NCBI GenBank assembly: GCA_025354865.1
Contig: JANXMB010000087.1
Location: 1-64,000 of the forward strand
Length of the DNA stretch: 64,000 bases
Direction: 5' to 3'
Origin: Acetobacteraceae bacterium
Lineage (GTDB): Bacteria; Pseudomonadota; Alphaproteobacteria; Acetobacterales; Acetobacteraceae
Every line of letters begins with the position of its first letter. The stretch's first letter is position 1. The notes under the pieces are model-generated. The model saw only the letters and a program-made list of their open reading frames with translations. It ran no database searches and was not told the DNA's origin. Shown piece after piece: positions 35,074 to 44,241 of this stretch. A program made the position numbers and the translations under genes.

Positions 35074-36936
35074 ATGAACATCGCGCGCCCCCAACGCTCC
35101 CCTGCGACAAACGGGGTTGCCACGCTGCACGACGTCGCGGTGACGATGCGCGACGGCACGAAGCTGGCCACCGACATCTATCTGCCGGCGCAAAACGGCG
35201 CCTTGCTGCCCGGGCCGTTTCCGGTGGTGCTGGAACGCACGCCCTATCTGAAAACCCGCAATCAGACCAACACCCCCGATGGTGCTTTCTGGGCGAGCCG
35301 AGGCTACGTCTTCGTAACCCAGGACTGCCGAGGCCGGCATAAATCCGACGGCGTGTTCATTTCCTACCCGGTGGAAGCCGACGATGGCGTGGACACAATG
35401 GCCTGGATCGTCGAGCAGCCCTGGTGCAACGGCAAAGTGGCGGTTACCGGATCGAGCTATTATGCCTCCACCGCGCAGGCGATCCTGTGCCGCAACCCGC
35501 CCGGTCTGGTCGCGGCTGTCATCCGCGTCGGCGCCGGCGATTATCACGAAGACGGCGCCTGGTCCGGCGGCGCCTTCCAGTTGACCCACAACATCAACTA
35601 CGCCCTGGGCCTCGCTGCGCTGGGCAAGGAAGCCCAGGCCGACCCCGCCATCCAGAAAGCCTTCGAAAAAGCCCTGGAAACCAAGGAAGCGTTTCGGCTG
35701 ATGCAACGCTCCCCCTTGGCGGACGGGCAGTCTGTCATGGCGCTGGCACCGACATACGACGCCTGGTACCAGGAATGGCAACAGCACGAGCAATACGACG
35801 CATACTGGCAACAGGAAGGCTACCGCTTCGATTATCATGCGGCCGCCGATGTGCCCATTCTGCTGATCGGCACTTGGTACGACGAATTCCTGGGCGGCAT
35901 GCTGGACGCCTATACCGGCTATGCCGAGGGTAAAACCGCTCCGGTGCATATGATTATGGGCGGCGGCTTCCACTCCTCGGTCTACAGCATGTCCACCGTC
36001 GCCGGGGATGTGGATTTTGGGCCGAATCTGCCGTTGGATGTCCCCGGCCTGCTTCTGCAATGGTTCGACCAGCACGTAAAAGGCAACGATCGGGGCTTGC
36101 CGTCGGGCAACCCGTTCCATGCCTTCCGGATCGAAAGCGCCGCCGGGCGCAAGACCTCGGCCGGAAATCTGCAAGCCGCCGGATCGTGGCAGAGCTTCGA
36201 TCGCTGGCCACCCGCCGATGCCGTCCCCACCGCTTTCCATCTGTCGCCGGATTACGCCCTGACCCGGCAGGTGCCGCCGGCTGGGGCCTTGAGCTACGAT
36301 CACGATCCGGACGATCCGGTGCCCACGATCGGCGGCAACGTGAGTTCCGGGTTGCAGATCGTGCGCGCCGGGCCGGCCGACCAGCGCGGCGACCTGTCGC
36401 TGCTACAGTGCAACGACACCCACCCCTTGGCAGAACGCCCGGACGTGCTGTCCTTCGCCACTCCGACGCTGGACAAGGATACCGAGGTCTCGGGACCGAT
36501 CGCCGTGACGCTGTATGTGTCCTCCAGCGCCATCGACACCGATTTCACCGCCAAGCTGGTCGATCTCTATCCGCCCAGCGCCGACTATCCCGACGGCTAC
36601 GCGATGAATATCGCCGATGCCATCGTCCGCACCCGGTTTCGCCGCTTCACCCAGCAAGGTCCGGGCTATCGCCGGATTTACGCCCAGGTCGAGGAGAAAA
36701 CCGCGCCGGGCGAAATCGTCGCCGTCACCATCGATCTCTGGTCCACCAGCGTTATGTTCAAGGCCGGGCATCGGATCCGTCTGGATATCGCCAGCAGCAA
36801 TTTCCCCCGCTTCGACGTCAACCCGAATACCGGTGAGCCCTTCGCCGCACGCCGCCTGCCGCCGATCGTGGCGCGCAATACCGTGCATATGGGCCCCGAC
36901 CATCCGTCCCATATCGTCCTGCCGCTTCGGGGTTGA
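35074..36936 (+). CDS. CocE/NonD-family hydrolase
   Basis: A 620-aa alpha/beta serine hydrolase with a C-terminal jelly-roll domain, as in cocaine esterase and X-Pro dipeptidyl-peptidase. Signs: DGTKLATDIYLP at the start, FVTQDCRGRHKSDG, the nucleophile region VAVTGSSYYASTAQAIL, the acid region LIGTWYDEF and the C-terminal beta domain with GHRIRLDIASSNFPRFDVNPNTG. No signal peptide, so probably cytoplasmic. Start supported by AGGAAAA. Likely hydrolyses an ester or amide in the same degradative cluster as the preceding two genes. Confidence 0.87.
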   Translation: MNIARPQRSPATNGVATLHDVAVTMRDGTKLATDIYLPAQNGALLPGPFPVVLERTPYLKTRNQTNTPDGAFWASRGYVFVTQDCRGRHKSDGVFISYPVEADDGVDTMAWIVEQPWCNGKVAVTGSSYYASTAQAILCRNPPGLVAAVIRVGAGDYHEDGAWSGGAFQLTHNINYALGLAALGKEAQADPAIQKAFEKALETKEAFRLMQRSPLADGQSVMALAPTYDAWYQEWQQHEQYDAYWQQEGYRFDYHAAADVPILLIGTWYDEFLGGMLDAYTGYAEGKTAPVHMIMGGGFHSSVYSMSTVAGDVDFGPNLPLDVPGLLLQWFDQHVKGNDRGLPSGNPFHAFRIESAAGRKTSAGNLQAAGSWQSFDRWPPADAVPTAFHLSPDYALTRQVPPAGALSYDHDPDDPVPTIGGNVSSGLQIVRAGPADQRGDLSLLQCNDTHPLAERPDVLSFATPTLDKDTEVSGPIAVTLYVSSSAIDTDFTAKLVDLYPPSADYPDGYAMNIADAIVRTRFRRFTQQGPGYRRIYAQVEEKTAPGEIVAVTIDLWSTSVMFKAGHRIRLDIASSNFPRFDVNPNTGEPFAARRLPPIVARNTVHMGPDHPSHIVLPLRG

Positions 36937-36948
36937 GCAACCGTTCTC

Positions 36949-37665
36949 ATGCATCTTATTTCCGACCCCCATGCCTGGGTCAGTCTCCTGACCCTCACGG
37001 TCATGGAAATCGTGCTCGGCATCGACAACCTGATCTTCCTGGCAATCCTCGCCGGCCGCTTGCCAGCCGAGCAGCAGGCGTCCGCAAGGCGGTTGGGGTT
37101 GATCCTGGCGCTGGGGTCGCGGTTGGCGCTGCTGGCGACGATCGCCTGGATCATGCGGCTGGCAACCCCGTTGTTCGCCGTCGCCGGACAGTCGTTCTCG
37201 CTGCGCGATCTCATCCTAATCGGCGGCGGCTTGTTCCTGGTCTATAAAGGCACGGTGGAGATCCACGAACGGTTCGAGGGCGACCAGACACATGCTTTGG
37301 GCGCCGGCCGGCCCGTCGGCATGATCGGCATCCTCGGGCAGATCGTGCTGCTGGATATTGTGTTTTCCTTCGACAGCGTGATTACCGCGGTGGGCATGGC
37401 CAACGAGTTGGCGATCATGATGGCGGCGGTGGTGCTGGCGGTGATCGCGATGCTGTTCGCCGCAGGCCCGCTCTCGGCTTTCATCGGTCGCCACCCCACC
37501 GTTAAGATGCTGGCGTTGAGCTTTCTGTTGCTGATCGGCATGACCTTGATCGCCGATGGCTTCGGCGCCCATGTCGGCAAGGGTTATGTCTACGCCGCCA
37601 TGGCGTTCTCGGCGGCGGTCGAATCGCTCAATCTGTTCGCCGCTCGGCGGCACCGCAAACCTTGA
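36949..37665 (+). CDS. TerC-family integral membrane protein
   Basis: A 238-aa protein with seven or so helices. The TerC signature MEIVLGIDNLIFLAIL (about 19-34) and the second conserved acidic helix ILLDIVFSFDSVITAVGMA are both present. TerC proteins transport or handle metal ions, with manganese efflux shown for some members; tellurite resistance is a historical label. It begins 12 nt after the hydrolase stop and is followed by a phosphoesterase 19 nt later. Confidence 0.9.
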   Translation: MHLISDPHAWVSLLTLTVMEIVLGIDNLIFLAILAGRLPAEQQASARRLGLILALGSRLALLATIAWIMRLATPLFAVAGQSFSLRDLILIGGGLFLVYKGTVEIHERFEGDQTHALGAGRPVGMIGILGQIVLLDIVFSFDSVITAVGMANELAIMMAAVVLAVIAMLFAAGPLSAFIGRHPTVKMLALSFLLLIGMTLIADGFGAHVGKGYVYAAMAFSAAVESLNLFAARRHRKP

Positions 37666-37684
37666 TCGCAGGAGCGCTACGGAC

Positions 37685-38284
37685 GTGAAAATCGGGATTG
37701 TGTCGGACATCCATTCCAACGAGCAAGGATTGCAACTGGCCTTCGACGCGATGGGCGATGTCGATGAAATGCTGTGCCTGGGGGATGCGATCTTCGAATA
37801 TAAATTCTCCAACGAAGTCGTCGGCATGTTGAAAGAGCGCAAAGCCTGGGTCATCCAGGGCAACCACGAGGAAGGCTTCCTGGCCGAATCCGGCCGCCGC
37901 GCGCGGGAACGGCCGGGCATCGATCCGGATTTGCTGCAATGGCTGGCCGATCAGCCGCATCGCCGGACGCTGACATTCGGCGGCCGCTCGATCCTGATGG
38001 TGCACTCCACCCCGTGGGAGCCGCGCGGCGGCTATGTTTATCCCCATAGTGCGAATCTGGAACGATTTGCCGAAGCCGACGCGGATTTTGTGATGTACGG
38101 ACATACCCACGCCCAGGTGGTCCGTCGTATCGGCCGCGTGACGATCGTCAATCCCGGATCGGCCGGCGACGCCCGCGACCACAACAACGGCCGGCAGTTG
38201 AGTTGCGCGGTGCTGGAGACCGAAACCGGGGAGGTAACGGTGCTCGACTACGCCGACCCCCGATATGCCCGCCCCACCGGATAA
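37685..38284 (+). CDS. Calcineurin-like metallophosphoesterase (YfcE/MJ0936 type)
   Basis: A 199-aa phosphoesterase. Metal-binding motifs in order: VSDIHSNEQG, LCLGDAIFEY, QGNHEE, VHSTPW and YGHTHAQVV, followed by the usual IVNPGSAGDAR. Start is GTG 37685 with AGGAG about 11 nt upstream; the longer reading frame overlaps terC. Members hydrolyse phosphodiesters in vitro; the physiological substrate is unknown. Confidence 0.88.
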   Translation: MKIGIVSDIHSNEQGLQLAFDAMGDVDEMLCLGDAIFEYKFSNEVVGMLKERKAWVIQGNHEEGFLAESGRRARERPGIDPDLLQWLADQPHRRTLTFGGRSILMVHSTPWEPRGGYVYPHSANLERFAEADADFVMYGHTHAQVVRRIGRVTIVNPGSAGDARDHNNGRQLSCAVLETETGEVTVLDYADPRYARPTG

Positions 38285-38393
38285 TTTTGGCGCCGCCAAA
38301 AAAATTTGTCGTGACACCGATCCATCGGCGCCAACGCTGCGTAATTCAGTTAGCGGTTCACAAGACCCGCCATAACCGAATGGAGAATAAACG

Positions 38394-38942
38394 ATGAAGC
38401 GCACTGCTCTGATGGCGGCCCTTTTTCTCGCTTCGGCCGCTCCCGCCTTCGCCGAAGAGACCGTCCAGGTCGGCGGTCAGGCGATGTACCCGTCCAAGAC
38501 CATCGTTGCGAACGCGGTTAACTCGACGGACCACACGACGCTGGTCGCAGCGGTGAAGGCCGCCGGTCTGGTGGATACGTTGAACAGCAAAGGCCCGTTC
38601 ACCGTATTCGCGCCGACCAACGCGGCGTTCGGCATGCTGCCCGCCGGCACCGTCGAAACGTTGGTCAAGCCCGAGAACAAGGGAACGCTGACCAAGATCC
38701 TGACCTATCACGTGGTCGCCGGCGATTACGACACCACCAAGCTGCGGTCGTTGATCCTCGCCGGTCACGGCAAGGTGGATTTGAAGACGGTCGAAGGTGG
38801 GACGCTGACCCTGATGATGAACGGTTCGAGCAATATCCAAATCAAGGATGCGAAGGGCAACGTCGCCGATCTCACGATTTCCGACGTGCACCAGTCGAAC
38901 GGCGTGATCCAGGTCGTGGATCGCGTGCTGATGCCCGGCTGA
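38394..38942 (+). CDS. Secreted fasciclin (FAS1) domain protein
   Basis: A 182-aa exported protein. Sec signal MKRTALMAALFLASAAPAFA with cleavage after AFA. One FAS1 domain: TLVAAVKAAGLVDTL, GPFTVFAPTNAAFGML (H1 region), LTYHVVAGDYD (YH motif) and GVIQVVDRVLMPG at the end. FAS1 proteins mediate adhesion at the cell surface. Single gene with its own GGAGA ribosome-binding site and a strong terminator. Confidence 0.92.
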   Translation: MKRTALMAALFLASAAPAFAEETVQVGGQAMYPSKTIVANAVNSTDHTTLVAAVKAAGLVDTLNSKGPFTVFAPTNAAFGMLPAGTVETLVKPENKGTLTKILTYHVVAGDYDTTKLRSLILAGHGKVDLKTVEGGTLTLMMNGSSNIQIKDAKGNVADLTISDVHQSNGVIQVVDRVLMPG

Positions 38943-38962
38943 TAGTCGGTTCGTTCGATCGC

Positions 38963-38999
38963 GGCACCGCGCTCCCCCCAGGCGCGGTGCCGTTTTCTT
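38963..38999 (+). terminator. Intrinsic terminator after the fasciclin gene
   Basis: 11-bp GC-rich stem (38963-38973 / 38983-38993) with a 9-nt loop, followed by TTTTCTT, 21 bp after the stop codon. Confidence 0.9.
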
Positions 39000-39041
39000 G
39001 TGTGATACCGGTCGGCCGGCAGGCGCGGCGCTTTCGCGGTG

Positions 39042-39689
39042 CTACCCGACCCGTCCGATCCCCAGCCGCTCGGCCAAACGACCGACAACGCTCTGGAACA
39101 TGGCCGTCGTCAGCCGCCCGGTGTTCGTGTTCAAGCGCGACACATGGTAGCTGTCGGCAAGCAGAAAACCGTCGGGCAATTCGTGCAGCACCCCGTGCTG
39201 GAACGGCACGTGGCTGGCCCGCAGGCCGCGCGCGCGCAGCACCGCCTTGTGGGAGACCCCGCCCAACGCCAACACCGCGCGCACCTGCGGCATCGCTGCC
39301 AGTTCTGCGGTCAAAAATGGATTGCAAGTCCCGATCTCGGCCGGAGTGGGCAGATTGCCCGGCGGCACGCAGCGCACGGCGTTGGTCACGCGGGTATCGC
39401 GCAGCCCCATCCCGTCGGCCGCATGCGCGCCATAAACCCCCGTTGCCAACCCGAATGTGAGCAACGTCTCATACAGCAGCACCCCAGCGAAATCGCCGGT
39501 GAACGGCCGCCCGGTGCGGTTGGCCCCGCGTACACCGGGTGCCAGCCCCACCACCAGCAGCGGGGCCTCGATGCCCCCGAAACTCGGCACCGAACCATTG
39601 AACCAATCGGCATGCGCCGCGCGGTTTGCCGTCCGGTAGGCCACCAAACGCGGGCACAGCGCGCAATCTCGATCCGGGGCGTGCGGCAT
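39042..39689 (-). CDS. Uracil-DNA glycosylase, family 5 (UdgB-type)
   Basis: A 215-aa Fe-S uracil-DNA glycosylase. Four cysteines for the 4Fe-4S cluster occur as DCALC near the N-terminus and RCVPPGNLPTPAEIGTC in the middle. The active-site segment is LLVVGLAPGVRGANRTGRPFTGD (GLAPGxxGANRTGRPF) and the C-terminal motif is HPxxH-like SYHVSRLNTNTG. Removes deaminated bases from DNA. It lies 5 bp after the NYN remnant on the same strand. Confidence 0.87.
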   Translation of the reverse strand: MPHAPDRDCALCPRLVAYRTANRAAHADWFNGSVPSFGGIEAPLLVVGLAPGVRGANRTGRPFTGDFAGVLLYETLLTFGLATGVYGAHAADGMGLRDTRVTNAVRCVPPGNLPTPAEIGTCNPFLTAELAAMPQVRAVLALGGVSHKAVLRARGLRASHVPFQHGVLHELPDGFLLADSYHVSRLNTNTGRLTTAMFQSVVGRLAERLGIGRVG

Positions 39690-39694
39690 ACGGC

Positions 39695-39898
39695 TTAATT
39701 CAACGGTTCGACGAACGGGTCCGCCGGCGTCGGCGGGCTGGTGCGGATCGACGACACCACCGCGATCCGCCCCCCCTTGCGCGACACGGCCTCGATCGAC
39801 CGGCAGTAATCGACATCGAACCCGAGGTTGCGCGACGCAGAATAAAGAGTGGCTCCGTCGATCAAGAGCGCATCGCGCGCGTTCGGGAAAAAATGCAT
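39695..39898 (-). pseudogene. NYN-domain (LabA/DUF88) gene with internal in-frame deletion
   Basis: Encodes 67 residues. It starts like a LabA/DUF88 NYN ribonuclease (ALLIDGATLYSASRNLGFDVDY), then jumps to what is normally the C-terminal part (RSIEAVSRKGGRIAVVSSIR). About 95-100 residues with the catalytic aspartates of the central sheet are missing at the DVDY|CRSIEAV junction (about 39,808). The end is also short. An NYN gene next to folK-rpoZ-rsh is a recurrent alphaproteobacterial arrangement, so this is the eroded orthologue or a miniature derivative. It still has an ATG and open frame. Confidence 0.7.
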
Positions 39899-39981
39899 GA
39901 TGGCGACCTGCGGCGAATGGGAGCATGAACGGCGCCGCTATAGCAGGTCTCGTTCGCAGGCGAAAAGGCAGGATTGCCGGC

Positions 39982-40482
39982 ATGATTCTGGTGTCGATCG
40001 GGGCAAATCTACCGGGGCCGGACGGGGCTTCGGCCCTGACAACCTGCCGGCGCGCGGCGGTCGCGCTGGATACGCTGGCGGGCCTGCGCCTCAAGGGCTT
40101 ATCGCGGTGGTATGCGACCGATCCGATGCCGCCCTCGGGCCAACCCCCCTATATCAATGGGGTGGCGTTGCTGACCGGCGCGGCCGACCCGGCGGGATTG
40201 CTGGCGGCGTTGCAAGCCATCGAGCACGCTTTCGGCCGGGTGCGCGGCCTGCCCAACGCGGCCCGAACCCTGGATCTGGACATCGTCGCGATGGACGGCA
40301 TCGTGCGGGAAGCCCCCGACCCGATCCTGCCGCATCCCCGCGCGCATTTGCGTGCTTTCGTCCTCACGCCCCTTTTGGATGTCGCCCCCGCCTGGGGCCA
40401 CCCCCTGCTCGGCCGCCCCGCAGCGGCGCTGTTGGCCGAACTGCCGCTGCAAGGGGTCAGGTTCTGCGAGGAGGGAATCTAG
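39982..40482 (+). CDS. folK: 2-amino-4-hydroxy-6-hydroxymethyldihydropteridine pyrophosphokinase
   Basis: A 166-aa HPPK that transfers pyrophosphate from ATP to the pterin in folate synthesis. Motifs: [11 protein letters not shown] at the start, [20 protein letters not shown], the signature [13 protein letters not shown] (two Mg-binding Asp) and [24 protein letters not shown] 39982 matches the family start. First gene of the folK-rpoZ-rsh series. Confidence 0.94.
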   Translation: MILVSIGANLPGPDGASALTTCRRAAVALDTLAGLRLKGLSRWYATDPMPPSGQPPYINGVALLTGAADPAGLLAALQAIEHAFGRVRGLPNAARTLDLDIVAMDGIVREAPDPILPHPRAHLRAFVLTPLLDVAPAWGHPLLGRPAAALLAELPLQGVRFCEEGI

Positions 40483-40555
40483 CGCACGCTCGTACTTGCG
40501 TTGCGGCGCAGCATGGCATAGGTTGGGGGTTCACCTATTATCGGAGATTGAGCGC

Positions 40556-40963
40556 ATGGCGCGCGTCACCGTCGAAGACTGCGTTCAAAAGATCCCCAAC
40601 CGCTTCGAGCTCGTGTTGCTCGCGGCGCAGCGTGCCCGCAACCTGAGCCGCGGCGACGAACTGACCGTCGATCGCGACGACGACAAGAACCCCGTCATCG
40701 CCCTGCGCGAAATCGCGGAGGAAACCATCGACCTCCCGAAGATCGAGCAGGATCTGATCCGCTCCCTCTCGCGCGCACCGGAACCGGAACCGGCGGACGA
40801 AGAGGTGCTCGACCTCATCCCCACGGATCAGAACATCTTCGGCCTGCAAGATGTCGCAGCCGAGGAAGAAACCGCGATCCTGGCCGCCGACGCCGAAGAA
40901 ATGTCGCCGGAAGACCTGGAAGCGGCGATCGGCGCCGAACTCGGCGGCCGCGGCTTTCGGTAA
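40556..40963 (+). CDS. rpoZ: RNA polymerase omega subunit
   Basis: A 135-aa omega subunit. N-terminal [30 protein letters not shown], given here in shortened form as [19 protein letters not shown], is near invariant, followed by [15 protein letters not shown]. The acidic C-terminal extension is typical of alphaproteobacteria. GGAG lies 9 nt upstream. Stabilises beta' and, in many bacteria, helps form a ppGpp site; its neighbour rsh makes ppGpp. Confidence 0.95.
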   Translation: MARVTVEDCVQKIPNRFELVLLAAQRARNLSRGDELTVDRDDDKNPVIALREIAEETIDLPKIEQDLIRSLSRAPEPEPADEEVLDLIPTDQNIFGLQDVAAEEETAILAADAEEMSPEDLEAAIGAELGGRGFR

Positions 40964-40981
40964 GCCAGGGAAGACGCCGGC

Positions 40982-43309
40982 ATGACGCAACGGGGGACAG
41001 CCAGCGGCAAACCGCTCGCCGCCCCCGACGGCGCGGCCTCTCCCGCCGCGACCACGGACGCCGCCGCAACGCCCCCCGTTACAGCCCCCACCGCTGCGAA
41101 CGAGGCGAGGCCGCGACCCACGATCGTCCGTCAGTTCGAACTGACCGAAAAGGTCCACGCCTACGATCCGAAGGCCGATACCGGCCTGATCGACGCCGCC
41201 TATATCGTGGCGATGAAGGCGCACGGCAACCAGCGGCGCGATAACGGCGACCCCTACATCACCCACCCCATTGCGGTCGCCGATATCCTCGCGGGCTATC
41301 GGCTGGACACCGCCTCGATCGTCACGGGCCTGCTGCACGACACGATCGAGGACACCTCGGTCAAGCTCAAGGACATCGAAGCCCGTTTTGGCGCGCAGAT
41401 TGCCGGGCTCGTCGATGGGGTGACCAAGCTCACCCGCCTCGAACTGCAATCGGATCGCACCAAGCAGGCGGAGAATTTCCGCAAGCTGGTTCTCGCCATA
41501 AGCCGCGATATCCGCGTGCTGCTGGTCAAGCTCGCGGATCGTCTGCACAACATGCGTACCTTGCATTTCGTGCAGAATCAGGACCGCCGGCAGCGCATCG
41601 CCCGCGAAACCATGGATATCTACGCGCCATTGGCCGAACGCATCGGCATGGATGCGATCAAAACCGAACTGCAAACCTTGTCGTTCGCGGAACTCGAACC
41701 GGAAGCCTTCGGCACCATCCAGGCTCGTCTGAACTTCCTGCGTGGCCAGGGCGCCGATGTCATCGACGAGGTACGGGCCGAACTCGCGCGCATCTGCGGC
41801 GATGCCGGGGTCAAAACGATCGAGGTCGGGGGCCGCGAAAAATCGCCCCTCTCGATCTGGGAGAAGATGAAGCGCCGCAACGTCGGGTTCGAGCAATTGT
41901 CCGACCTCATGGCTTTCCGTGTAGTCGTCGAAACAAAAAGCGACTGCTACGCCGCGCTCGGCGCCGTCCATTCTGCCTATCCGGTGATCGCCGGGCGGTT
42001 CAAAGACTATATCTCCACCCCGAAACCCAACGGCTACCAGTCGCTGCATACCGGCGTGACGTTGCGGGAGCCGCGCAACCAGAAGATCGAAATCCAGATC
42101 CGCACCCCCGATATGAACGACGTCGCGGAAAACGGGGTTGCGTCCCATTGGCTGTATAAAACCCACGACGCCAAAATCGACGGCGGCGATTCGAAGCAAT
42201 TCCGCTGGGTGACGGATCTGCTGGAAATCCTTGAAAATTCTCTCGCACCCGATGAGTTCCTGGAAAATACCAAGCTGGAACTCTACGGCGAACAGGTGTT
42301 TTGCTTCACGCCGAAGGGGCAATTGATCCCGCTGCCGCGCGGTGCCACGTCGATCGACTTCGCCTACGCCGTGCACAGCCAGGTCGGCGATACCTGCGTC
42401 GGCACTAAAATCAACGGGCGGTTGATGCCGCTTCGCACCGAGCTGCAAAACGGCGATCAGATCGAGATTATGACGGCGCGGGGCGGGACCCCGTCGCCGC
42501 ACTGGGTTCGCATTTGTGTCACCGGCAAAGCCCGTGCGCGCATTCGGCGCTTCGTTCATCAGGAACAGCGCGAGCAATTCCGCGATGTCGGCAGGGCCGA
42601 GCTGACCAAAGCCTTCCGGCAGGCCGGCGTCGATGGGTCGGAAAAAGCGCTGGAACCGCATCTGGTTGCGCTCAAACACGCGACCCTGGAAGAGCTTTAT
42701 ATCGCTGTCGGCAACGGCAATCAGGCGGCGCGCGATGTTGTCGTGACGGCCTATCCCGAATTGCGTCAGGTCGCCCGCTCCCAGCGCGTCGTACCCGGCC
42801 TGATTGGGCGCAACCCCCGCGGCACCCGCCCGGATCACAGTATGCCAGTCACCGGACTGGTGCCTGGAATGGCCTTCACCTTCGCCGGTTGCTGCCATCC
42901 GGTGCCCGGCGACGAAATCGTCGGCATCGTCGCCACCGGCAAGGGCGTCACCATCCATGGGCGGGATTGCCAGACCCTTGCCGGGTTCAATGCAACACCG
43001 GAGCGTTTTATCGACGTCGAATGGAACTACGAAGTACTCCTCAAACCCAGCGCCACCGGCAAGATCCTGGCTCATACCGCTCGGGTCAGCGTGGTGACCG
43101 ACAACGACCAGGGCGCGCTGGCGATGGTGACCAATGCCATCGCGAAGCAGGACGGCTCGATCACCAACCTGAAAATTGTCAACCGGCAGTCGGATTTCAT
43201 GGAAACACTGGTCGATGTGGAGGTCCGCGATATCGCGCACCTCGCGAAGGTCCTGGCCGGTTTGCGCGGCGCCAACGGGATTCAGAGCGTCGAGCGCGCT
43301 AAAGGCTAA
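40982..43309 (+). CDS. rsh: Bifunctional (p)ppGpp synthetase/hydrolase RSH
   Basis: A 775-aa RelA/SpoT homologue controlling the stringent response. Domains in order: HD hydrolase (THPIAVADIL, LLHDTIEDT, RLHNMRTL), synthetase (KPNGYQSLHTGV), TGS (FTPKGQLIPLPRGATSIDFA), a helical/zinc-finger region (GCCHPVPGDEIVG) and C-terminal ACT (VVTDNDQGALAMVTNAIAKQ). Intact HD motifs indicate hydrolase activity, as expected for the single bifunctional RSH of alphaproteobacteria. N-terminal Ala/Pro-rich extension of about 45 aa. 18 nt after rpoZ. Confidence 0.95.
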   Translation: MTQRGTASGKPLAAPDGAASPAATTDAAATPPVTAPTAANEARPRPTIVRQFELTEKVHAYDPKADTGLIDAAYIVAMKAHGNQRRDNGDPYITHPIAVADILAGYRLDTASIVTGLLHDTIEDTSVKLKDIEARFGAQIAGLVDGVTKLTRLELQSDRTKQAENFRKLVLAISRDIRVLLVKLADRLHNMRTLHFVQNQDRRQRIARETMDIYAPLAERIGMDAIKTELQTLSFAELEPEAFGTIQARLNFLRGQGADVIDEVRAELARICGDAGVKTIEVGGREKSPLSIWEKMKRRNVGFEQLSDLMAFRVVVETKSDCYAALGAVHSAYPVIAGRFKDYISTPKPNGYQSLHTGVTLREPRNQKIEIQIRTPDMNDVAENGVASHWLYKTHDAKIDGGDSKQFRWVTDLLEILENSLAPDEFLENTKLELYGEQVFCFTPKGQLIPLPRGATSIDFAYAVHSQVGDTCVGTKINGRLMPLRTELQNGDQIEIMTARGGTPSPHWVRICVTGKARARIRRFVHQEQREQFRDVGRAELTKAFRQAGVDGSEKALEPHLVALKHATLEELYIAVGNGNQAARDVVVTAYPELRQVARSQRVVPGLIGRNPRGTRPDHSMPVTGLVPGMAFTFAGCCHPVPGDEIVGIVATGKGVTIHGRDCQTLAGFNATPERFIDVEWNYEVLLKPSATGKILAHTARVSVVTDNDQGALAMVTNAIAKQDGSITNLKIVNRQSDFMETLVDVEVRDIAHLAKVLAGLRGANGIQSVERAKG

Positions 43310-43315
43310 ATCCAA

Positions 43316-44005
43316 TTACCCCAGCGCGGCGCGGAAGCGGGCGATCAGGGCGCCGATCGCCTCAGGCTGGGTCTTCAGCGCGGTGCGGTTCACGATCAGG
43401 CGGCTGGACACGTTGGCGATGGTTTCGGTGACAACCAGACCGTTCGCCCGCAGCGTCGAGCCGGTATCCACGAGATCGACGATCAGCCGCGACAGCCCCA
43501 GGCCGGGGGCCAGTTCCATCGCGCCGTTCAATTCCACCACATCGGCATGCACCCCGCGGCTGGCATAGTGCCGGCGGGCGATATTGGGGTATTTGCTGGC
43601 CACCCGCACCCGCGACCAACGGCTGGGATCGTCGCTACCGGCGGTCGCGGCCGGTTCGGCCACGCAGACCCGGCACTTGGCAATCCCCAGATCGAGGGGG
43701 GCGTAAACCTCGGGGTAGTCGAATTCCATCAGCACATCCGACCCGCAGATGCCAAGTTGCGCAGCGCCGAACGCGACGAAGGTGGCGACGTCGAAGGGAC
43801 GGACCCGGATCACGTCCAGGTTGGGATCGTTGGTGGGGAAACGCATATGGCGCGTGTCTTCGTCGGCGTAATCCGGCGCGGGAACAATCCCGGCGCGCGC
43901 CAGCAACGGACCGCATTCCTTGAGGATGCGTCCCTTCGGCAATGCCATGATCAGCGGCGTCGTAGCTTCGGGTTCCAGCACGGCGGCGTTATACGGGGCG
44001 GACAT
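43316..44005 (-). CDS. hisG: ATP phosphoribosyltransferase, short form
   Basis: A 229-aa HisG_S catalysing the first step of histidine synthesis. LIMALPKGRILKE, VRPFDVATFVAFGAAQLGICG and the PRPP-binding ELNGAMELAPGLGLSRLIVD followed by VDTGSTL are diagnostic. Lacking the C-terminal regulatory domain, it should need HisZ for activity; hisZ is not in the window. ATG 44005 selected. Converges on rsh with 6 bp between stops. Confidence 0.93.
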   Translation of the reverse strand: MSAPYNAAVLEPEATTPLIMALPKGRILKECGPLLARAGIVPAPDYADEDTRHMRFPTNDPNLDVIRVRPFDVATFVAFGAAQLGICGSDVLMEFDYPEVYAPLDLGIAKCRVCVAEPAATAGSDDPSRWSRVRVASKYPNIARRHYASRGVHADVVELNGAMELAPGLGLSRLIVDLVDTGSTLRANGLVVTETIANVSSRLIVNRTALKTQPEAIGALIARFRAALG

Positions 44006-44241
44006 GCGGCTCTCTATGGGTCTCGGATCGTTGGGGTTTACACCAGCGCGGGGCCGGCTGGAAGGCAGGGGCTTCCCGGTGGCGGCACTCCCGATGGCGG
44101 CGCGCCAGCCATGCGCTCGGTTGCCCGCCTCGCCGGCCAGCGATGCCGTGTATCCAGCGGTTCGAATCACAACCGGCGCGCGTCTGGAACCCACCGGCAG
44201 GCGCGCGCTATACCCGCCCGTCCGAACCGTGGGGAATATTC

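Noticed and set aside
32929-36303. Very long open frame on the minus strand (over 1,100 codons)
   Set aside because: Antisense to four well-supported plus-strand genes (LLM, enolase-superfamily, CocE, and start of their neighbours); composition is His/Arg/Gln-rich with no domain, as expected for shadow frames in GC-rich DNA.
38285-38301. Short hairpin TTTTGGC-GCC-GCCAAAA just after the phosphoesterase gene
   Set aside because: Stem is only 7 bp and on the gene's strand it is followed by A residues, not T; not convincing as a terminator.
40538-43315. 925-codon minus-strand frame opposite rpoZ-rsh
   Set aside because: Exact shadow of two housekeeping genes with full motif support on the plus strand; no recognisable protein.
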